64,000 bases of DNA from assembly GCF_002305895.1 (NCBI RefSeq), contig NZ_CP022203.1, forward strand, positions 4,318,501 to 4,382,500, given 5' to 3'. A model generated the notes under the pieces. That model had not been told where the DNA came from. It did no database searches and saw only the letters and a list, made by a program, of their open reading frames with translations. Origin of the DNA: Corallococcus macrosporus DSM 14697 (lineage in GTDB: Bacteria; Myxococcota; Myxococcia; Myxococcales; Myxococcaceae). The position numbers and the translations under genes are program-made. The stretch's first letter is position 1. Every line of letters starts with the position of its first letter. Of this stretch, positions 50,086 to 64,000 are shown in pieces.

Positions 50086-51312
50086 TCACGGCGACGAGGG
50101 CGCCGCGCTGAGCGGGACGGCGCCGCGGCCAAAGGTCCAGAGGATGACGAGGGAGACGGTGGTGACGCCCACGGCGAGCCAGCCCGCGGTCCCGAAGCCC
50201 ACCAGCGCTCCGCCTGGCGCGGTGACCAGCAGCATCCCGCTGGCCCACGCCGCGAGCCCGGAGGCCCCGTCGCTGGCGGCCATGTTCATGGCCATGTAGC
50301 GCCCGCGCAGCGGCGGCGGCACCTTCGCGGAGATGAGCGCGAGGGTGGGGATGGGCCGCGTGGACGTCATGGACATGAAGAGGACGAAGGCGACCATCAC
50401 CACCGGTAGCGGCGAGGCGGGGAGGTGCGAGAAGCCCAGGTGCGGCACCATGGTGCCCACCAGCAGCGCCGCGAGCACCCGCGCGGGGCCGAAGCGGTCC
50501 ACCCAGCGGCCCACCTGACGGGCCGCGAGCAACGTGGCGGCGCCGCCGGCCAGGTACACCCAGGGCAGGTCGGTCTGCTTCAGCCCGAGGTTCCCGACCA
50601 TGAACGCGCTCAGGTACGGAATCAGCAGGAAGCTGGAGAAGGCGACGCTGAAGGTCAGCAGCCAGCCCAGCGCGAAGCCCGGCGTGAAGAGCGCCGTGAC
50701 GGGCGGGCCCTGCCGCTCCGGGCCCGAGCTGACGTGCGCGTCCAGCCGCGGGAGCACGGCGAAGAGCCCGCACCACAGCAGCGCGCCGAGCATGCCAATG
50801 GCCCAGAAGGGCGCGCGCCAGCCCAGCAGGTTGGCCATGCCCAGGCTCAGGGGCACGCCCGCCACGGCGGACAACCCGAGCGACGACATCACCGTGCCAA
50901 TGGCCCGGCCGCGGCGCTCGCCGGGGATGGTGTCCGCGAGGATGGACATGATGACGGCGCCCATGAGCCCCGCGCAGCCTCCCGCGATGCTCCGGGCCAT
51001 CAGCAGCCACGCGTGGCTCTGCGCCGCGCCGCAGGCCAGCGTGGCCGTGATGAACCCCCCCAGGATGGCCAGCAACGTGCTTCTGCGGCCGAACCTGTCG
51101 ACCCACGCGAGCCCCAGCACGCCCATGGCGGCGGAGGCCAACGTGTAGGAGGACACCAGGGTTCCGAACTGCGCGGCTGACAGGTTGAACAGCCGCATGA
51201 ACTCCGGACCCAGCGGCAGGACGATCATGAAGTCCAGCAGGTGGGTGAACTGCACGCCCGCCAGCAGCAGGATGAGCAGACGCTCCTGTCGCGGTGAGAA
51301 CGAAGCGGTCAC
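50086..51312 (-). CDS. MFS transporter, probable myxochelin exporter
   Basis: A 408-residue inner-membrane protein of the major facilitator superfamily, with about twelve hydrophobic segments and the loop 2-3 signature DRFGRR (related DRFGPARVL in the second half). Length is normal for 12-TM drug or siderophore exporters. I chose GTG 51312 because GGAG lies six bases upstream; the frame also offers TTG 51327. It lies between the DAHP synthase (27-base gap) and mxcL in the siderophore operon. Export of myxochelin is inferred from position, as with EntS in the enterobactin locus. A membrane-protein gene (mxcK, as I recall) is described in the Stigmatella mxc region; whether this is its orthologue I cannot tell. 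Confidence 0.85.
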   Translation of the reverse strand: MTASFSPRQERLLILLLAGVQFTHLLDFMIVLPLGPEFMRLFNLSAAQFGTLVSSYTLASAAMGVLGLAWVDRFGRRSTLLAILGGFITATLACGAAQSHAWLLMARSIAGGCAGLMGAVIMSILADTIPGERRGRAIGTVMSSLGLSAVAGVPLSLGMANLLGWRAPFWAIGMLGALLWCGLFAVLPRLDAHVSSGPERQGPPVTALFTPGFALGWLLTFSVAFSSFLLIPYLSAFMVGNLGLKQTDLPWVYLAGGAATLLAARQVGRWVDRFGPARVLAALLVGTMVPHLGFSHLPASPLPVVMVAFVLFMSMTSTRPIPTLALISAKVPPPLRGRYMAMNMAASDGASGLAAWASGMLLVTAPGGALVGFGTAGWLAVGVTTVSLVILWTFGRGAVPLSAAPSSP

Positions 51313-51339
51313 GAGAGGCTCCAGCAAGGCACGGTGATT

Positions 51340-52688
51340 TCAGGCCGCACGGGCTTCGTGCGAGCGGACGGAGGGCATGGACTCCGCGACGAGGAAGGCC
51401 AGTTGCAGCGCCTGGTCCGCGTTGAGGCGCGGGTCGCAGTGGGTGTGGTAGCGGCTGCAGAGGTCGTCCTCCGTCACCGGCTGGGGGCCGCCCAGGCACT
51501 CGGTGACGTTCTGCCCGGTCATCTCCAGGTGCAGGCCTCCGGGGTGGACGCCCTCGGCGGCGGCCGCGTCCATGAAGCCGCACACCTCCGTGAGGATGCG
51601 GTCGAAGGAGCGCGTCTTGTAGCCGTTGCCCGCCTTGTGGGTGTTGCCGTGCATCGGGTCGATGGACCAGATGACGGGGCGGCCGTCGCGGCGGGTGGCG
51701 GCCATCAGCCGGGGGAGCCGCTCGGCGACCTGGTCCGCGCCGAAGCGGCCGATGAGGGTGATGCGGCCGGGGATGCCCTGGGGGTTGAGGACGTCCATCA
51801 ACCGGAGGACCTCGTCGGGCTCCATGGTGGGGCCGCACTTGATGCCAATGGGGTTCTGGATGCCGCGCATGAACTCCACGTGGCCGCCGTCGAGCTGGCG
51901 GGTGCGCTCGCCAATCCACAGCATGTGCGCGGAGGTGTCGTACCAGCCGCTGCCGTCGGGCTCGGCGCGCGTCATGGCCTGCTCCACGTTGAGGAGCAGG
52001 GCCTCATGGCTGGTGAAGAAGTCCACGGCGTTGGCGCCGTGGCGCGGCTCCGGGCTGACGCCCAGGGCGTTCATGAACGACAGCGATTCCAGGATGCGGT
52101 CCGCCAGCAGGCGGTTGATGCCGCCCTGGGGCCAGCGGTGGGGCTCGGAGAGCTCCTCGTAGCCCCGCTGCGCGAAGGCGCGCAGGAGGTTCAGCGTGGC
52201 GGAGGACTGGTGGTAGGCCTTGAGCAGCCGGCGCGGGTCCGGGGTCCGCGCCTGGGCGTCGAACTCCATGCCGTTGATGATGTCGCCGCGGTAGCTGGGC
52301 AGGGTGACGCCGTCCACCGTCTCCGTGGGGCTGGAGCGCGGCTTGGCGAACTGGCCGGCGATGCGGCCCACCTTCACCACCGGGCGCCCGCCCGCGAAGG
52401 TCAGCACCATGGCCATCTGGAGCAGCAGCCGGTAGGTGTCCCGGATGTTGTCGGTGGTGAACTCCTTGAAGCTCTCCGCGCAGTCACCGCCTTGCAGCAG
52501 GATGGCCTTGCCCTCGGCGACCCGGGCCAGCCGCGACCTCAGGCGGCGCGTCTCCTCGGCGAACACGAGCGGTGGCAGGCGGGACAGCTCGGCCTCGGTG
52601 TGGGCCAGGGCCTGGGCATCCGGATAGTCCTCCGGCATGTACTTGACGGGCTTGTGCCGCCAGGAGTCTGGCGTCCAGGTTCGGTTCG

Positions 52689-52692
<4 letters not shown>
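51340..52692 (-). CDS. class II (plant-type) DAHP synthase
   Basis: A 450-residue 3-deoxy-D-arabino-heptulosonate-7-phosphate synthase, the first step of the shikimate pathway. It joins phosphoenolpyruvate and erythrose 4-phosphate. Class II hallmarks: GGDCAESF (metal-binding Cys), [44 protein letters not shown] and [15 protein letters not shown]. Length is typical. GTG 52692 overlaps the mxcG stop by four bases (GTGA), so the two are translationally coupled. Placed here it would raise chorismate supply for 2,3-dihydroxybenzoate under iron starvation, in addition to a housekeeping enzyme presumably elsewhere. Whether it has lost feedback inhibition cannot be told from sequence. Confidence 0.95.
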
Positions 52693-57029
<4,337 letters not shown>

Positions 57030-57090
57030 CGCCAGGGACTCCCGTGTGTTCATGCGTCAGGGGCGCGAGGTGGCTCGCGCGCCGCAAGTG

Positions 57091-57990
57091 CTACGCGGCG
57101 TTCCGGGAAGCGGGCGTGGTGCCCAGGGAGAGCAGCGAGTACCAGTCGGCGAGCGTCGGCCGCTCCGCCAGCTCCACGAAGGTGGTCTCCGCGCCAGCGG
57201 CCCGCCACTTCTCCACCAGCGTCATCAGCCGGATGGAGTCCATGCCGCGCTCCAGCAGGTTGTCGTCGTCGCCCAGGGCCTCGGGGGCCTCCTGGAGCAG
57301 CTCCGCCACCGCGGCGCGCACCTGCTCGCGGGTGAGCGTGTTGGCCGTGGGGACGGGGCCCAGCGCGTCCAGCACCTGCTGCGTGGTGGCCGTGACGGCG
57401 CACAGCTTGGACGCGTAGTTCAGCGCGAGCTGGTGGTGCTCCAGGGAGAAGTCACCCAGCGCGTCGGCGATGAGGAAGGGCCGCACGTCGCTCATGAAGG
57501 CGTCGCTGGCCGTCTGGAGGCAGCCGATGTGCGCGTAGATGCCGGAGATGAGGATCTGATCGCGGCCCTGCTTCTTCATCTGGTCCATCAGGTCCGTCTT
57601 GCGGAACGCGCTGTAGCGCCACTTGGTGAGCTGGATGTCGCCCTCGGCGGGCGTCAGCGCGTCGATGATGCGCTTCTGCTCCGTGCCGCCGTTGATGCCG
57701 TTGCCCCAGAAGTCCAGCAGCAGGCCGCGCTGCTCGGGCGTCTGGCCCCCCGGCTGGGCGGAGTACACGACGGGGATGCCCAGGGCCGTGCAGTGCTGGC
57801 GCAGCCGCTGGATGTTGGCGACCAGCTCCGTCACGGGGGACTGTCCCTGCGTGAAGGCGTCCACGAAGTAGCGCTGCATGTCGTGGATGAGCAGCACGGC
57901 GCGGCTCGGGTCGGGCGTCCAGGAGACCTTGTTCGCCGGGAGGTCGGCGACGCCGGGCATGGGATAGGGAGCGATGGCGGGGAGCGCCAT
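57091..57990 (-). CDS. mxcF: isochorismatase/aryl carrier protein MxcF (EntB type)
   Basis: A 299-residue bifunctional protein (EntB is 285). The N-terminal isochorismatase domain hydrolyses isochorismate to 2,3-dihydro-2,3-dihydroxybenzoate: [16 protein letters not shown] and [14 protein letters not shown] hold the family's Asp, Lys and Cys-region residues. The C-terminal aryl carrier domain (about 215-290) has GMDSIR with the phosphopantetheine serine at residue 252, and it hands dihydroxybenzoate to MxcG. The start is ATG 57990 ([12 protein letters not shown], aligning with EntB MAIPKL); the open frame upstream overlaps mxcE and is not coding. It follows mxcE by 13 bases, with AAAGGA upstream. 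Confidence 0.95.
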   Translation of the reverse strand: MALPAIAPYPMPGVADLPANKVSWTPDPSRAVLLIHDMQRYFVDAFTQGQSPVTELVANIQRLRQHCTALGIPVVYSAQPGGQTPEQRGLLLDFWGNGINGGTEQKRIIDALTPAEGDIQLTKWRYSAFRKTDLMDQMKKQGRDQILISGIYAHIGCLQTASDAFMSDVRPFLIADALGDFSLEHHQLALNYASKLCAVTATTQQVLDALGPVPTANTLTREQVRAAVAELLQEAPEALGDDDNLLERGMDSIRLMTLVEKWRAAGAETTFVELAERPTLADWYSLLSLGTTPASRNAA

Positions 57991-58003
57991 GGGAGGGGTC
58001 CTT

Positions 58004-59646
<1,643 letters not shown>

Positions 59647-59650
<4 letters not shown>

Positions 59651-60855
59651 GACTGCACCCCGGCGCTCTGGCCCAGGCCCATGGCGTGGAGCATGGTGCG
59701 GAACTTGGCCTCGGTCTCCGCCAGCTCGGACTCGGGCGTGGAGCCCACGACGATGCCGGCGCCCGCGAACAGGCGCAGGCTGCGCTCGCTGGCCTCCGCG
59801 CAGCGGATGGTCACCGCCCACTGGCCGTCACCCGTGGCGTCGCACCAGCCCACCGTGCCGGTGTAGTAGCCGCGCTCGAAGGGCTCGATGGAGCCGATGG
59901 CCTCGTGCGCCAGGCGGGTGGGGTAGCCGCACACCGCGGGCGTCGGGTGCATGGCCGCCGCCAGCGTCAGCGAGGAGATGGACGGGTCGGCCAGCTCGCC
60001 GGTGATGCGGCTGGACAGGTGCCACATGGTGGCCGTGTTCACGAGCGACGGGCCGGCGGGCACGTTCAGCGTCTTGCAGTAGGGCCGCAGCGCCTCCGCG
60101 ACGGCGTCAATGACGACCGCGTGCTCGTGCAGGTCCTTGGGGGACTTCAGCAGCGCGGCGGCGCGCTCCTGGTCCTCCAACGGGTCGGGGCTGCGGGCCG
60201 CGGAGCCCGCCAGGGGATTGGCCACCACCTGGAAGCCGGAGCGGGACACGAGCAGCTCCGGGCTGGCGCCGATGAGCGTGCGCGGGCCCGCGCCCGGCGT
60301 CCCCTCCATCGCCGGGAGGTCGGCGGCGAAGGTGTAGCCGGACGGGTTGCGCTGGGCGAGGTTGCGCAGCAGCTTGCGCAGGTCGATGGGCGCGGCGGCG
60401 TTCAGGTGCAGCGAGCGCGACAGCACCACCTTCTGGAGCGGGCCGCGCTGCATCAGCTTCAGCGCCTGCGCGACGCCGTTCAGGTACGCGGCGGGCTCCG
60501 GCACCGGCTGCACCGTGTAGCTGGCGGTGAGCGGCCGCTGCACTGGCACGTCCTGGGCGAACTCCAAGGGCCCGGCGCGCTGGAGCGTCAGGGGCACCAC
60601 GAGCTGCGCGGGCACCGAGCCGTCGAACGGCACCGCGCCCACGGCCACCGGGATGTCGTGGTCCGCCTGGCGGGCCTCGTTCAGCACCGCCGTCACGCGC
60701 TCGGGGAGCCGCGCCAGGGCATCCGCGCCGCCCAGGTGCGGCACGGTGGCGAAGGTGCCGCGCGCCAGCAGCGTGCGGCGGGGCGTGGCGAAGAAGAACG
60801 AAGAGCCGGCCTCGTAGCTCTCCAGCAACTGCGCGGCGAGTGTCTGCGGTCCCAT
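59647..60855 (-). CDS. mxcD: isochorismate synthase MxcD (EntC type)
   Basis: A 402-residue chorismate-utilising enzyme that converts chorismate to isochorismate, the first committed step to 2,3-dihydroxybenzoate. Seen: [71 protein letters not shown] and the C-terminal [26 protein letters not shown], all standard for EntC/DhbC. ATG 60855 has AGGAAC a short distance upstream. It is 121 bases downstream of mxcC, the largest gap in the biosynthetic part of the operon, and that gap holds a second Fur-like site, so it may also have its own iron-regulated promoter. Confidence 0.95.
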
Positions 60856-60918
60856 GCGGTGTTCCTGTTCCTTCAGCTCAGCGGGCGACCCATGCTGGGG
60901 GCCGGATGAATTGGATCC

Positions 60919-60933
60919 TAGTAATCATTCTCA
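60919..60933 (-). promoter_or_regulatory. second Fur-like box, between mxcC and mxcD
   Basis: On the minus strand it reads TGAGAATGATTACTA. The left half-site is perfect and the right half has two mismatches to TGAGAATNATTCTCA. It is 64 bases upstream of the mxcD start, inside an AT-rich patch (60905-60940). Confidence 0.6.
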
Positions 60934-60976
60934 ACTTATGGGCGGGCGAGGGCCGCGCGGCGCCACCCGGGGAGGG

Positions 60977-61750
60977 CTAGGCGTCGAGCGTCGCGCCGCC
61001 GTCGACGCGGAGGTCGTGCAGGGTGATGTGGCGTGCCGCGTCCGAGACGAGGAACCGCACCGCGTTGGCGATGTCCTCGGGGGAGGCGATGCGTTGCAGG
61101 GGGATGCCCAGCCGGTAGGACTCGGGCGAGCCGGCGATGACGGCCTGCGCGCCGGAGTCATCCGCCCAGAGCGCGCGCTGCATGGCGGTGTCGGTGGAGC
61201 CCGGTGACACGACGTTGCAGCGGATGCCGTGTGGGGCCAGCTCCAGGCCCAGGCACTTGGTGAACATGCTGGAGGCGGCCTTGGACGCGGCGTAGGCGGC
61301 CATCTGCGTGCGGGGCACGGCGGCGGCGTTGGAGCCCACGGTGACGATGACGCCACGGCGACGGGGCACCATGCGGCGGGCCACGGCACGGGACACCTGG
61401 AACACGCCCAGGGTGTTGACGGAGAAGGTGAAGGCCCAGTCCTCGTCGCTGTAGGACAGGACGGGGCCCGTGCGCAGGACGCCGGCCACGTTGGCCAGCA
61501 CCTCGATGGGCCCCAGCTCCTGCTCGATGCGCTCCACCACTGCGTCCACCGCGGCGACGTCACTCACGCTGACCGGGTAGCCCACCGCGTGGTGGTGCTG
61601 CTCACGAAGCTCGGTGACCAGGGTGCCCAGGCCCTCCGCGTTCGTGTCGACCGCGGCGATGAGGGCTTCGCCCGCGAGCGCACGCGCCACTGCCGCGCCA
61701 ATACCTTGTGCGGCACCTGTGACGAGTGCCACCCGGGTGGGCGTTCCCAT
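60977..61750 (-). CDS. mxcC: 2,3-dihydro-2,3-dihydroxybenzoate dehydrogenase MxcC (EntA type)
   Basis: A 257-residue short-chain dehydrogenase that oxidises 2,3-dihydro-2,3-dihydroxybenzoate to 2,3-dihydroxybenzoate with NAD+. Seen: TGAAQGIG nucleotide-binding motif at the N-terminus, [15 protein letters not shown] with the catalytic serine, YAASKAAS with Tyr and Lys, VSPGSTDT and the C-terminal [10 protein letters not shown]. The start ATG 61750 has a strong site AAGGAGG about nine bases upstream. It is the first gene of the operon; the Fur palindrome lies 54 bases upstream of the start. Confidence 0.95.
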   Translation of the reverse strand: MGTPTRVALVTGAAQGIGAAVARALAGEALIAAVDTNAEGLGTLVTELREQHHHAVGYPVSVSDVAAVDAVVERIEQELGPIEVLANVAGVLRTGPVLSYSDEDWAFTFSVNTLGVFQVSRAVARRMVPRRRGVIVTVGSNAAAVPRTQMAAYAASKAASSMFTKCLGLELAPHGIRCNVVSPGSTDTAMQRALWADDSGAQAVIAGSPESYRLGIPLQRIASPEDIANAVRFLVSDAARHITLHDLRVDGGATLDA

Positions 61751-62066
61751 GTCCTTGTTCCTCCTTCTGGGGTCCTGCGCCCGCTCGCTGGGGTCTTAAG
61801 TGGATAATGAGAATGATTCTCATTATTGAAGTGACGCAGATTAGTGCCACGCAGCGTCAAGGGTGTCAAGAAGGGAAGTGCGGGATTGCGGGGAACGCAA
61901 TCTGTCAGGGCCGCCGGTTGGATGGCCTTGCGGTAGAATTCCGGCGTGGCGCCATGCGCCGTGGAAGTGGCTGTCATTGTTCGATGATGGGATCTCGCGT
62001 GCCACGGGCGAACGCGATTCACGTCACGGCGGAGCGCGCAGCGGCCCCAGTCCGAGGTGTTGATTG
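61751..62066. promoter_or_regulatory. divergent intergenic region mxcC / FtsX-type permease
   Basis: 316 bases without a gene. It holds the ribosome binding site of mxcC, the Fur palindrome and an AT-rich zone (61797-61845) that is the probable mxcC promoter. A small hairpin (ATTGCG at 61885-61890, CGCAAT at 61896-61901) lies on the permease side. I see no other coding or RNA feature. Confidence 0.5.
61804..61826. promoter_or_regulatory. Fur box (perfect palindrome) in front of mxcC
   Basis: Eleven-base arms mirror exactly around a central G at 61815; the core reads TGAGAATGATTCTCA, the classic Fur (ferric uptake regulator) site. Its position fits repression of the mxc operon when iron is plentiful. 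Being symmetric it could also act on the divergent gene. Confidence 0.88.
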
Positions 62067-64000
62067 ATGGCGTTGGAGTTGCAGCGGAGCCGGGCCTTCA
62101 TGTCCCAGCTCCTTCAGGACGTTCGCCTGTCCCTGCGTCGCATGCGGCGCGAGGCCGCCTTCACGCTGGTCATCATCACCACGCTGGCGCTGGCCATTGG
62201 CGCCACCACCGCCGTCTTCAGCGCGGTGTACCAGGTGCTGCTGCGGCCGTTGCCGTACCAGGCGCCGGAGCAGCTGGTGACGCTGTATCAGTCAACGCCT
62301 CAGCGCGAGCGGCTGGGCGTGTCGCTGAAGTCGCTCCAGGCCTGGCGTGAGCGCGCATTCTCGTTCCAGGGGCTGGAGGGCCTGTCGATTCGCGACATCA
62401 CCCTGGCGGCGGACGGCGAGCTGGAGCGGGTGCGCGCGGGCCGGGCGACGGCGGGCTTGTTCTCGCTCCTGGGCGTGCGGCCGTTGCTGGGCCAGGACTT
62501 CCGCGCGGACCTGGACGGCACCGGGCTGATCCTGTCGCATGCGCTGTGGCAGCGGCGCTTCGGGGGACGCCCGGACGTGGTGGGGCAGACGGTGATGGTC
62601 GACGAGCAGCTCCACACGGTGGTGGGCGTGCTGCCGCCGGGCTTCCGCTTCGCGCCGGACGTGGAGGCGTGGAAGCCGCTGGCCCTGTCCGCGGAGGAGT
62701 CGGCTGGCGGGGTGTGGCTGCGCGTGGTGGGGCGGCTGCGCGACGGCGTGTCGGCGGAGCAGGCGCGCACGGAGCTGTCCGCGCTGGGGGCGGCGCTGGT
62801 GCGCGAGCCGGACTTCGCGGAGGAGCCCTCCGGGGTGCGGCTGCTGCCCCTTCACACCCAGGTGGTGGAGGGCTCCCAGGAGCGGCTGTGGCTCCTGGCG
62901 GGGGTGGTGGGCCTGGTGTTGCTGGTGGCTTGCGCCAACGTGGCCAACCTGTTGTTGGCCCGGGCCTCGGCGCGCGAGCGCGAGGTGTCCGTACGCGCCG
63001 CCCTGGGCGCGGGCCGTGGGCGGCTGGTTCGGCAGTTCCTGGTGGAGAGCGGGATGTTGGCGCTCGTGGGTGGCGCCGCCGGGCTGGTCCTGGCGATGTG
63101 GGGCGTGGACCTGCTGCGCGCGCTCATGCCGCCGCAGTTCGTGGGGGCCGAAGGGCTGCACCTGGAGCCGCACCTGCTGGCCATCGCGCTGGTCCTCTCC
63201 GTGCTGACCAGTCTGCTCTTCGGCCTGATCCCCGCGCTGCGTGTGTCCCGCGCGGACGCCCGGGGCGCGTTGGGCGGGCTTCGTGGGGGCGCGGGGGCCA
63301 CGCGGCGCGAAGGGGGGCGGGTGGTGCTGGTGGTCGCGCAGGTGGCCCTGGCGCTGATTCCGCTGGTGGGCGCGGGCCTCATGCTGCGGACGCTCCATGC
63401 GTTGAGCGCCGTGCCGCTGGGCTTCAATCCCCAGGGCGTCACGGTGGTGGACCTGTCCCTGCCTTCAACGAAGTACCGGGGCGAGGCTGCCCAACGCGCC
63501 CTCTTCTCCACCTTGCTCGAGCGGGTGCGGGAGCTGCCGGGGGTGACGTCCGCGGGCATGTCCAGCACGGTGCCGCTGTGGGGGCGCAATGGCCTGGCGC
63601 CGGTGCTGCTGCCGGGCGAGCCGGAGTCGACGGCGGACACCCGGGAGCTGGTCATGTTCCGCACCACCAGCGACGGCTACTTCAACACCCTGGGCATTCC
63701 GCTGATGGACGGGCGCGCCATCGAGACCTGGGATGGCCCGGGCACCGCGCCGGTGGTGGTGGTGAACGAGACGTTCGCCCGGCGCTACTTCCCGGGACGC
63801 AGCGCGGTCGGTCAGCGCGTGCGCCTGATGCTCGACGGTGAGACCTTCCGCGAAATCGTGGGCGTGGTCGGGGATGTCCAGCACAACAGCCTGGAGGCGC
63901 CCCCGGCCCCGGAGGCCTTCGTGCCCATGGGACAGCTCTGGGGGCTGCACATGCTGCTCACGGTGCGTGCCACGCAGGACAGCGCGGCGCTGGCTCCGGT
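62067..64000 (+). CDS. FtsX/MacB-type ABC permease without ATPase domain (3' end outside window)
   Basis: Open to the right edge (at least 644 residues). It resembles the large two-half permeases annotated as ADOP or MacB-like: a short amphipathic lead (SQLLQDVRLSLRRMRREAAF), TM1 (TLVIITTLALAIGATTAVFS), a periplasmic MacB core (LLSHALWQRRFGG-type segment, VVGVLPPGFRF), an FtsX domain with three TM segments (about 270-410: LLAGVVGLVLLVACANVANLLLARA, then REVSVRAALGAGRGRLVRQFLVES), then a second half starting with another TM and a second MacB core (NETFARRYFP). No nucleotide-binding domain is fused or seen nearby. ATG 62067 follows GAGG by nine bases; ATG 62100 is an equally good start and fits the family N-terminus better. 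The substrate is unknown. Confidence 0.85.
   Translation, partial: MALELQRSRAFMSQLLQDVRLSLRRMRREAAFTLVIITTLALAIGATTAVFSAVYQVLLRPLPYQAPEQLVTLYQSTPQRERLGVSLKSLQAWRERAFSFQGLEGLSIRDITLAADGELERVRAGRATAGLFSLLGVRPLLGQDFRADLDGTGLILSHALWQRRFGGRPDVVGQTVMVDEQLHTVVGVLPPGFRFAPDVEAWKPLALSAEESAGGVWLRVVGRLRDGVSAEQARTELSALGAALVREPDFAEEPSGVRLLPLHTQVVEGSQERLWLLAGVVGLVLLVACANVANLLLARASAREREVSVRAALGAGRGRLVRQFLVESGMLALVGGAAGLVLAMWGVDLLRALMPPQFVGAEGLHLEPHLLAIALVLSVLTSLLFGLIPALRVSRADARGALGGLRGGAGATRREGGRVVLVVAQVALALIPLVGAGLMLRTLHALSAVPLGFNPQGVTVVDLSLPSTKYRGEAAQRALFSTLLERVRELPGVTSAGMSSTVPLWGRNGLAPVLLPGEPESTADTRELVMFRTTSDGYFNTLGIPLMDGRAIETWDGPGTAPVVVVNETFARRYFPGRSAVGQRVRLMLDGETFREIVGVVGDVQHNSLEAPPAPEAFVPMGQLWGLHMLLTVRATQDSAALAP

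Noticed and set aside
50048-51919. Upstream extension of the mxcL frame (total 1048 codons)
   Set aside because: Overlaps the MFS and DAHP synthase genes in another frame. The real start is ATG 50047 with a good ribosome binding site and the family N-terminus.
61885-61901. Small hairpin ATTGCG/CGCAAT as a terminator or riboswitch element
   Set aside because: Six-base stem with no T-run and no conserved core; not enough to call.

Overview
The window looks like chromosomal DNA of a myxobacterium in the Myxococcus/Corallococcus/Pyxidicoccus group. The grounds are the very high GC content with strongly GC-biased third codon positions, giant NRPS genes, and a myxochelin-type catecholate siderophore locus. 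No nucleotide-level search was possible, so the genus is an inference.

Bases 3-42056 (+) hold two NRPS genes three bases apart. The first runs in from beyond the left edge and reads C-A-T-E-C-T. The second is an intact 11,938-residue synthetase with eleven C-A-T modules and a terminal thioesterase. Seven of its eleven A domains (modules 2, 4 and 6-10) share the specificity code DALWLGGTFK, which is valine-like. Module 5 reads as Asp, module 11 as Ala, and modules 1 and 3 are uncertain. The predicted product is an unusually valine-rich peptide released by the thioesterase. Long stretches of different modules are identical at base level, so the gene is a mosaic made by recent duplication and gene conversion. 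The junction between the two proteins is odd: protein 1 ends in an intact C domain plus a T domain lacking its serine, and protein 2 begins with a degenerate C domain.

Bases 42348-45253 (+) encode an M19-dipeptidase-like exported protein and a ferric-siderophore reductase with a Fur-box-like site in front of it. Bases 45288-48692 (-) hold a two-gene cassette: a small protein resembling type VI secretion accessory proteins, and a 1008-residue protein with zinc ribbons, beta-sandwich repeats and a nitrilase-type catalytic domain. I consider this cassette the most likely undescribed system besides the NRPS.

Bases 48773-61750 (-) are the myxochelin operon, transcribed mxcC-mxcD-mxcE-mxcF-mxcG-class II DAHP synthase-MFS exporter-mxcL. 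The early genes make and activate 2,3-dihydroxybenzoate. MxcG condenses two of these with lysine and releases the product reductively. MxcL would aminate the aldehyde to give the myxochelin B branch. The DAHP synthase supplies shikimate precursor and the MFS protein probably exports the product. A perfect Fur palindrome lies in front of mxcC and a second, weaker one in front of mxcD. To the right (62067-64000, +) begins an FtsX/MacB-type permease gene that runs off the window.
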